Of a stretch of 64,000 nt of DNA, positions 58,001 to 64,000 are shown in pieces. The notes under the pieces are model-generated. The model was not told the DNA's origin and ran no database searches. It saw only the letters and a list, made by a program, of their open reading frames with translations. Source of the DNA: Dromiciops gliroides. Its lineage: Eukaryota; Chordata; Mammalia; Microbiotheria; Microbiotheriidae. Location: assembly GCF_019393635.1 (NCBI RefSeq), contig NC_057867.1, forward strand, positions 1,610,869 to 1,674,868. Reading direction: 5' to 3'. The first letter of the stretch is position 1; every line of letters starts with the position of its first letter. Made by a program: the position numbers and the translations under genes.

Positions 58001-59762
58001 GGCATTCCAACAGGAGGCTCTGCTAGCCCTGGGACCGAGGCCTGAGCAGAATGCCAGACGGGGGGAGACAGGGCTGTTTCCTCTGGCGCCTTGAATTCTT
58101 TCCACTGGGAAATGGAGAAAATGACTGACCCCCCTCTTCCAGCTGCTGGGTAGGGGTCCGAGAGCACGAAGGGATGTACTTACAGCACGGTGAAGGCCCC
58201 ACAGTCCTGGAACACAGAGCTCTCCAGGCTCTGCAGTTGATTTCTCTCCAAGTCCCTGTGGGAAGGTGGGGAGGGGACAGAAAGATCTCATGGGCCTCTA
58301 GGCCTCAAGGGATCCTAAGGGACTAGAGCTGGAAAGGATCTTAGGACTCTCTGTCTCCCTCTTATCTCCAAACCACTAACCACCCCTTTACAGATGGGAA
58401 ATAGGCCCAGGTTCAAGGTCACTTGGCTCTTAGGTCATTGAGGTAGGATTTTTTTTTTTTTTTTAGTGAGGCAATTGGGGTCAAGTGACTTGCCCAGGGT
58501 CACACAGCTAGTAAGTGTTAAGTGTCTAAGGCCGGATTTGAACTCAGGTACTCCTGACTCCAGGGCCGGTGCTCTATCCACTGCGCCACCTAGCTGCCCC
58601 AATTGAGGTAGGATTTGAACCCAAGGCTTCTGGCTCAAAATTGAGTGTTATTTCCACTGCATCTACACCCAGGAATCTCTCAGGTTCCAGAAGAGGCAGA
58701 GCCAGGCCCACAGTGTGCCATCGACTACACAGCCCTGATGCTGGCTTCTAGAATGGGGCTGCTTCAGGTAAAAGGAAGGGAGAGGAGGCCAAAGGGGGAA
58801 GAGAGAGGGGGGTATGGCAGGAAGAGGGGGCACAGGGCAAAGGGAGAGGGGAGATACAGAGCAGAGAGAGAGAGGGCACAGGGTGAAGGGAGAGGAGGGT
58901 ACAGGGACAGGAAAGGGGAAAAGGGGGAAGGGGGAAAGGGGGCAGGAAGAGGGGGTAAATGGGGATGGGAGGAGGGAGACAGAGCAGAGAGAGAGGGCAC
59001 AGGGGATATGGAGAGGGAGCACAGTGGAAAAGGAGAAGGGGCCAAAAGGGGTAATAGAAGTGGGGCGCAAGGAGCAGGGAAAGGGGGAAAGGAAAGAGTG
59101 GTGTCAGAGGCGGAATGAAAGGCATGAAAGGGGGCATGAGGAGGGGACATGGTGGGGGCAGGGAAAAAGGGCCTCTCTTCCCCAGTCAGTCGGTGGCCCA
59201 TACTTGCAAGAAAGTTGGAGTGGGGGGCAGAGGATCCGGATTTGAAATCCCGACTCTGCCACTTACTAACATGTGTGACCTTGGGTAAGTCAATTCTCTT
59301 CCCCGGACTTTAGTTCCTTCTGTAACACTGATGTTCTCAAAGGGTCCTCCTAGTTCTAAGTCTGACAATCCAGGGTGACTAACTGAGGGCTAAAGGACAG
59401 GTTAGAAGGTCTGGGATGGAAGTGAAGGGTGTGGAGGAAGTGAGTCAAGTTTGACCCAGGTCTCTTATCTATGGCCCCCAGGTACACTGAGTCCCATAAG
59501 CACTGATGCTTTATATCCCTCATGCCAACCTTCCCAGCAGAGTAGGGAAGGGGAGAGGAGGCAGGTCCTTCTTGCTGCCTCGGTAACTTCCTTTCCCAGA
59601 GCCCTCCTAAGCCAGAGCATCTTTGGCTGCCACTGCCCTTGCCCCCTTCACCTGGCCAGTCCCCAGGCCCATGGGGCAGACACTCACAGCCAGCTCAGCT
59701 CGGGCATCTCGGCACAGATCGATGGGGTGGGCATCTTGCTGAGTGAGTTGTTGAGCAGATAC
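52047..59762 (-). CDS. relaxin-family LRR receptor, RXFP2-like (3' ten exons)
   Basis: G-protein-coupled receptor of the LGR7/LGR8 class. Relatives bind relaxin or INSL3 at the plasma membrane through LRRs and signal by cAMP. Exons in coding order: 59688-59762, 58184-58255, 56798-56869, 56523-56594, 56155-56226, 55945-56016, 54789-55018, 54116-54526, 52939-53154, 52047-52303. All have AG/GT borders and their phases join exactly, giving 515 residues to the stop at 52047-52049. The LRR and linker text ([20 protein letters not shown]) and the 7TM domain match RXFP1/2 closely. Key 7TM motifs are TLEKY (TM3 end), CWLP (TM6) and NPVLY (TM7). The details HAMAIK, IVFPFS, RRQT, FGNYYG and [10 protein letters not shown] lean to RXFP2, while IYLFF and [14 protein letters not shown] fit RXFP1 or both. 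It is most likely the third paralogue known from non-placental vertebrates. Human RXFP1/2 have about 755 residues, so the LDLa module and first LRRs lie beyond 64,000. Every exon is intact and nothing suggests a pseudogene. Confidence 0.93.
52640..52895. repeat. (GAGACA)n purine-rich simple repeat
   Basis: GAGACAGAGA units with GAGGAGAGGA blocks in the last receptor intron. The frames through it are not coding. Confidence 0.92.
53205..53640 (+). repeat. L2 3' end interrupted by a SINE tail piece
   Basis: L2-type CTTCAGAAAACCTTTCCTGA at the left and CATAAGCTTCTTGAGGGTAA at the right. Between them is a reverse SINE tail (GTTGTTGTTCAGTTGTGTCC, AACTCTTCATGGCTCCATGG) and a short TATG-rich run. 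It lies in a receptor intron. Confidence 0.6.
57075..57300. repeat. (CAGT)n / (CAGC)n tetranucleotide array
   Basis: About 56 units of CAGT with scattered CAGC variants in a receptor intron. All plus frames read Ser-Gln-Ser-Val-type chains with no stops, which explains the long open frames here. Confidence 0.97.
57757..57812. repeat. (GGAT/GGAC)n microsatellite
   Basis: GATGGATGGACGGACAGACG and variants, within the same intron. Confidence 0.92.
58452..58601 (-). repeat. marsupial CORE-type SINE, reverse, in receptor intron
   Basis: Complete copy with a perfect 15-bp target duplication, ATTGAGGTAGGATTT, at 58437-58451 and 58602-58616. Confidence 0.95.
58786..59165. repeat. G/A-rich low-complexity tract
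   Basis: AGGGGGAA, GAGAGGGCACAGGG and similar units repeat loosely over about 380 bases. It has strong purine strand bias and lies in a receptor intron. Confidence 0.85.
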
Positions 59763-60280
59763 CTGGCAGAAGGCAATCAATCAAGTGGTCTGCACTGAGC
59801 CCCTACTGTGTGCTAGGTAACTACAGGGAATCCAAGAAAAGGAAGGAGCTAGTCCCTGCCCTCAAGGAGTGTGTGGTCTAATAAAGGAGGGAGAGAAAGC
59901 CTATCCCACTAAATGCATTCCATCATTCAACATTTTCACCTGGAGACCCTGTGGTGGAGATAAGAGCCAGGCTCTGGCCAGAGGAAAACAATAATCCCGG
60001 GCAACTCCAACAGTGGGGGCCTTCCTTGGAAGTGGGGCAGTAAGAGGGCTTGAAGGCAGTTAGGAGGAGATGGGTCCCCATCCTGAGGGATGCTGCCCTT
60101 CTGGGGTACATGAATGTTGGCCTTGGGAAGTCAGGAGGGACATGCCTTGGATTCCCACCTCTGACATCAATGTTGATTAGCTATGAGCCCCTGGCCAAGT
60201 CCTCTCTCCTTCTCAGAATCTGTTTCCTCATCTGTAAAAAAGAGGCTAATAAGAGCTGGAGGCCCCTACCTCCTGGATCT

Positions 60281-60299
60281 GGTGGTGGTGGTGGTGGTG

Positions 60300-60367
<68 letters not shown>

Positions 60368-60368
60368 G
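60281..60368. repeat. (GGT)n(TG)n(GA)n compound microsatellite
   Basis: Six GGT-type units, about 23 TG units and about 12 GA units in direct succession. Confidence 0.97.
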
Positions 60369-60614
60369 TGCGAGTGTTTTATGAACCTTGAAGTACAAAA
60401 TAAACGGGGGTCCTTATTGTTTGGGCTTAGGGCTATCCAATAGGAGCTCCCTCAGCTCTCCCTTTCCACGGTTCAAAATGGCTCAGTTCTCACCCTCCCG
60501 CTATTTCTATGCTGCTTTCACTCTGAAAGAGGTGGTCATTCTCCCAGTTGGGGCCAATCCCTCCACCTCAGTCCTCTGCGACCTTGGTCCACCAATTGTT
60601 GCTCCTCTCAACTA

Positions 60615-60840
60615 GGGGGTGCCTCAGTGGGTAGAGCACCGGGCCTGGAGTCAGAAAGACCTGAGTTCAAATCCAGCCTCAGGCACTTACTAGCTGTGAC
60701 CCTGGGCAAGTCACTTCACTGTCTGCCTCAGTTTCCTCAACTGTCAAATGAGGAGGATAATAATAGTACCTCCCTGCAGGGTGAAATGAGAAAGTGTTTA
60801 GCAGACTTGAAAGAGCCATGGAAATGCTAATGTTGATGGT
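60615..60840 (+). repeat. MIR/CORE-SINE
   Basis: GGGTGCCTCAGTGGGTAGAG head, CTAGCTGTGACCCTGGGCAA core and GTTTCCTCAACTGTCAAATG to the 3' end. Confidence 0.85.
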
Positions 60841-60954
60841 GATGGTTGTATCCTTCCTATGCTCCCCACTCCTTCCCTTCTATTTAAAGCCCAAACCTAT
60901 CAAGTCTCTTCTTTGGACCCTGCCTTACCCTTGACTTACTTGTTCCCTCCTTGT

Positions 60955-61140
60955 CTGCCACTCCCTGTGTCTTTCTCCTTGCTCCCTCCTCTCCCTGTCT
61001 CCCCTTTCTCCTTGCTCTCCCCCTTCCTCCCTCTCCCCCTCTCTCCCTCCCCCCTTCTCCCCGTCTCCCTCCCCCTTCCTCCCTCTTTCCCTGTCTCTTT
61101 CCCTCTCCCCTTCTCTCTCTCTCTCTCTCTCTCTTTGCTT
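60955..61140. repeat. C/T-rich low-complexity tract
   Basis: CTCCCT and CTTTCTCC units ending in a (CT)11 run; pyrimidine-only over long stretches. Confidence 0.88.
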
Positions 61141-62189
61141 CCCCCAACCCCGGGCCCTTCTTTCCTCTAGGCCTTTAGCAGCCCCCACCTCTCCTGGAGC
61201 CCTGGTCCAGCTGACTAGCCCCCTTTTCTTTGCTCAAACTCCTTCCCACTCCCAGAGCACTCGAAGGGTGACAAGGTGATTGCTTTCGACTGTTTTCCTT
61301 TGTAAGGATGGTTTATTTGCTTCTTTTGTTACAGAGGAATCACTCTGCTGCCTCCCCAGTCCTCCTTCAATACTCCACCAGGAGTGGAGCCTGTACTAAG
61401 CTCTTCTCTGGGTCCATCCACTTTTAGGGGGTGCAATACCAGCTCAAGAAAGCCCCCTTACTCATTCTTCCTGTCTTCAGTCTTCTCTGACCCTTTCCCT
61501 CTCCCTGTATCAAAGGCTGTTCCTCCTCTTCAAATCCTCTAAAGGTGGCTGGTTCTCCCAACCCCCTGCCCTTCTTTCCCTCTATGATCTCATGGGCCCC
61601 CACAGGTTCCATGATTTCCTTTGTATGGCTGCAGCTTCCCAGATCTCCATGTCCAGCCCTGACCTCTCTCTGACTGACACCTGTTGGACAAGTGGAGTGG
61701 CAGTCAGCCCCAAAGTTGTACTCAGGATGGACTGCACCCCAGTGGCCTGCCCCAACTTTGGCCTTTCCCCATCTCTGGAGTTGGGAGCACTAGCCTTTTA
61801 GTCAACCAGGCCCTGTGAATTGTTGGCACTGACTCTGCACTTTGGGCCAGCTGTTCTGTCCTGCTATCCCAGGGGCCACAAGATCCCAGCCATAGTGATC
61901 TCCTGATTTCTACACCTACTCCTGCCAGCCTACGTGGAACTTTGAGTGCCTCTCACCTGGCCTACAGGGGCAGTCCCACCTGTGCTGACCCTTTGGGGTC
62001 CTGAGTTTCTTTCAAGGCTTAGCTCATCCCTGTAGCCTTCCTCCATTGCATAAATACTGCATCCTCCCGTGGAAGGTCAATTCCTGAAGGCCCGGCCAGG
62101 CACTGCTTTTCCTTTGGTCTTCATACCTCCAGCCCTAGTAATGCTGAGTCCTGAATCAACACTTGTTGAAGGGAATAGAATTCATCTCC

Positions 62190-62570
62190 AATTCTGATCG
62201 GGTCACTCCCTTGCTCAGAAGCCCTCAATGGCTCCCCATTGTCTACAGTACAAAGCAAACTCAAACACCTGATGGTGGAATGCCCTTAAATACTCCATAT
62301 TCCTTAGATCACAACCAAATTGGATGGCAAAGGGCCAGCTACTTGTTTTCCTCTGTCAAGGGTCTTAGCTTAGAACTGGTGTCTCCTTGCTGGCCCATGA
62401 AGCTCATCTCATCTCTGTGTCTGCATGGGGACTGCCAACATCGGACAGGACAAAAGGAGTCTCTGCCTCTGTCCTCTACCCCCGTACAAGTTTTTACCTT
62501 TCTCTGTCTGCCCATCCCTCAGCCTAGTGCCTGGCCCATAGGAAACTATTAATAAATGCCTGGTGACTGA
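62190..62570 (+). repeat. L2 3' end fragment
   Basis: GGGTCACTCCCTTGCTCAGA, CAATGGCTCCCCATTGTCTA and, at the end, CCTAGTGCCTGGCCCATAGG with AATAAATGCCTGGTGA. Confidence 0.7.
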
Positions 62571-63019
62571 TGGAGATCAGATGCTATTGGGGGAGTGTGA
62601 ACAGGCACACGTAGAGACAGACACTTGAGCTCTGAAGGAAGCTAGGGATGCTAAGAGGAGCGGGTGAGGAGGAAATGCATTCCAGACATGCAAAGTCATG
62701 GAGGTGGGAAATGGAGTTCCATGTATGATGTGAAGGGCTTTTGGTGCCAAACAACAGAACACCAATGGAATTTATCGGGAGGGGAAGTGGCAGAGTCAGA
62801 CCTTGAATAGCCCTAGAGAGATCACTCAGGCACCTGTTGCTCATGTCATGTGAAAGTTCCTTGAGGGAAGGGACGGATTGTAAACTCCACAATGTTGAGC
62901 TCGGTGACCAGAAGGGAGGAAGGAAGAGCTGTCAGACAATGTCCGAGACACTTGAAACAGTGACACAGACAATGGCAGATGGACATGGGCAGACAAACGG
63001 TATCGTGGACTAAGAACCT

Positions 63020-63260
63020 GGGACCTGTAGTGCAGTGGAGAGAGCCCTGGGCATGGAGTCAGGAAGAACTGAGTTCAAATCCAGCCTCAGACACTTAATC
63101 AGCTGTGAGCCCCCGAGCAAGTCACTTTCCCTCTGTCCACCTCAGTTTCCTCAACTGTAAAATGGAGATTATAATGCCACCTACCTCCCAGGGTTGTTGT
63201 GAAGATCAAACGAGATAGGAAGACTCAAAGCACTCTAGAAATGCCAGCGATGATTATTGT
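63020..63260 (+). repeat. MIR/CORE-SINE
   Basis: AGTGCAGTGGAGAGAGCCCT, CCTCAGTTTCCTCAACTGTA, GGTTGTTGTGAAGATCAAAC and a tail of ATTATTGTTGTT; nearly complete. Confidence 0.85.
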
Positions 63261-64000
63261 TGTTAATAATGACAACAGCAACAACCAGAACACAAAGTCC
63301 CCACTGTCACTTCTGAGGTGGGGGACCTTATGGGGTTGGATTAGGCAGATGAGAACAGACAAATAATGGGCTAGAACCACCGTGAGTTATTAGACACAGG
63401 AAAACAATGACAGCAAATGATGGGGGCCAATAAATGACAGCAGGCAGCCAGACTGGAGAAGACAATGGCAAAGATGCAGACGAGACATTGGCCAATGACG
63501 AGAGGCCCTCGCCAGCCCGGTCGGAGAGGGGAGATCTCATTCACTGGACTAGATGGCTTCGGAGGCCCCCTTTCAGCTCTCAGTGATGCTGCGCCAGGCA
63601 GTGGCATTACGATAGCAGACAACAGGCAAGAGTCAGTCAATATGGAAAGGCAGGACATTATTCTTCAGTGATATCACACCAAATTAGAAACCAGCAAATG
63701 GGAGACATAGCAGATGTACGACGAGAGACAATGCAGAGCAGATGGACATTGGAAGGCAGTGGGAAGAGGGCTGAATGTGGAGCACAAGGACCTGGGTTTG
63801 AATCGTGACTCTGCCAACTGTCAGAGACCTCTGTGTCTCTGGGCAAGTCCTTCACTTCTTGGAGGTTTCTTCCTCTGTGAGATTAGGGGATTGGACCAAG
63901 GTCCCTTATGACACTGAACCTATGATGCCAGGCTATTCAGTGAGAGGCAACAGCTGGACTGTGGCAGTAAACCATCATATAGGCAGGGCTGGAACGAGCA

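Larger units (their letters stand above)
55945..59762 (-). other. ectodomain exon block of the RXFP2-like receptor
   Basis: Six exons, one of 75 and five of exactly 72 bases, each one LRR of 24 residues with the same phase (one base completes the previous codon, two start the next). In order they read [65 protein letters not shown] and [15 protein letters not shown]. This one-repeat-per-exon layout is typical of LGRs. N-glycosylation sequons NNS, NIS and NLS are present. The introns hold simple repeats, a young SINE and MIR pieces. Confidence 0.92.
59763..64000. other. upstream receptor intron; no further exon found
   Basis: I looked for another 72-base LRR exon on the minus strand between AG and GT and found none. 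The stretch holds MIR, L2 and simple repeats. Pieces at 59,220-59,370, 59,785-59,880 and 63,750-63,930 are MIR- or LINE-like but diverged. Confidence 0.55.

Noticed and set aside
58645-59245. Gly/Arg-rich plus frames and Pro/Leu/Ser-rich minus frames
   Set aside because: Low-complexity G/A tract in an intron; no splice sites or homology.
1-64000. CRISPR arrays, bacterial operons, riboswitches
   Set aside because: Vertebrate nuclear sequence; none of the tandem arrays has the repeat-spacer form of CRISPR.

Overview
This is a vertebrate nuclear, intron-bearing, repeat-rich window that reads as marsupial. The main reason is a dense set of tRNA-tailed/CORE-type SINEs sharing the 'GGCAGCTAGGTGGCGCAGTGG' head and the 'CTGTGTGACCCTGGGCAAGTC' core. 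These belong to the Mar-1/WSINE kind that is abundant in marsupials. They sit among older MIR and L2 copies, L1 fragments, and endogenous retrovirus remains. No bacterial-type features are present. Family names of repeats come from memory, not from a library search.

Layout. 1-21 kb: no recognisable gene; SINEs, L1 and L2 pieces, one hAT-like MITE, long purine tracts, and a 340-bp segment present twice 1,826 bp apart with one mismatch. 21.1-21.9 kb (+): a GC-rich open reading frame of 229 codons that looks like the last exon of a real gene, with a splice acceptor before it and AATAAA just after it. I do not recognise the protein. 23.1-23.8 kb: a 24-bp/186-bp hierarchical TCC/GGA satellite. 24-32 kb: repeats only. 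32.3-35.2 kb (+): an intronless MORF4L1 (MRG15)-type gene with its own CpG-rich promoter region, a 21-bp minisatellite in the leader and a 3' UTR with AATAAA. Its chromodomain is split by about 71 extra Gly/Ser/Ala-rich residues, while its MRG domain is well kept. 35-48.4 kb: a transposon graveyard of nested L1, SINE and retroviral fossils, with an interstitial telomeric tract and an inverted repeat. 52.0-59.8 kb (-): the 3' two thirds of a relaxin-family LRR receptor (LGR7/LGR8 class). It has ten exons in perfect phase, covering six C-terminal LRR-type exons and the whole 7TM domain plus tail. Sequence details sit between RXFP1 and RXFP2 and lean to RXFP2, which suggests the third, 'RXFP2-like' paralogue. 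Its N-terminal LDLa module and first LRRs must lie beyond position 64,000. 59.8-64 kb is an upstream intron of that gene.

The three genes show no operon-like or pathway link. The receptor is a plasma-membrane hormone receptor. The MRG protein is a predicted nuclear chromatin factor. The 21-kb protein has no assignable role. The most unusual things are the MRG15-like gene with a broken-up methyl-lysine pocket and the extra relaxin-receptor paralogue.
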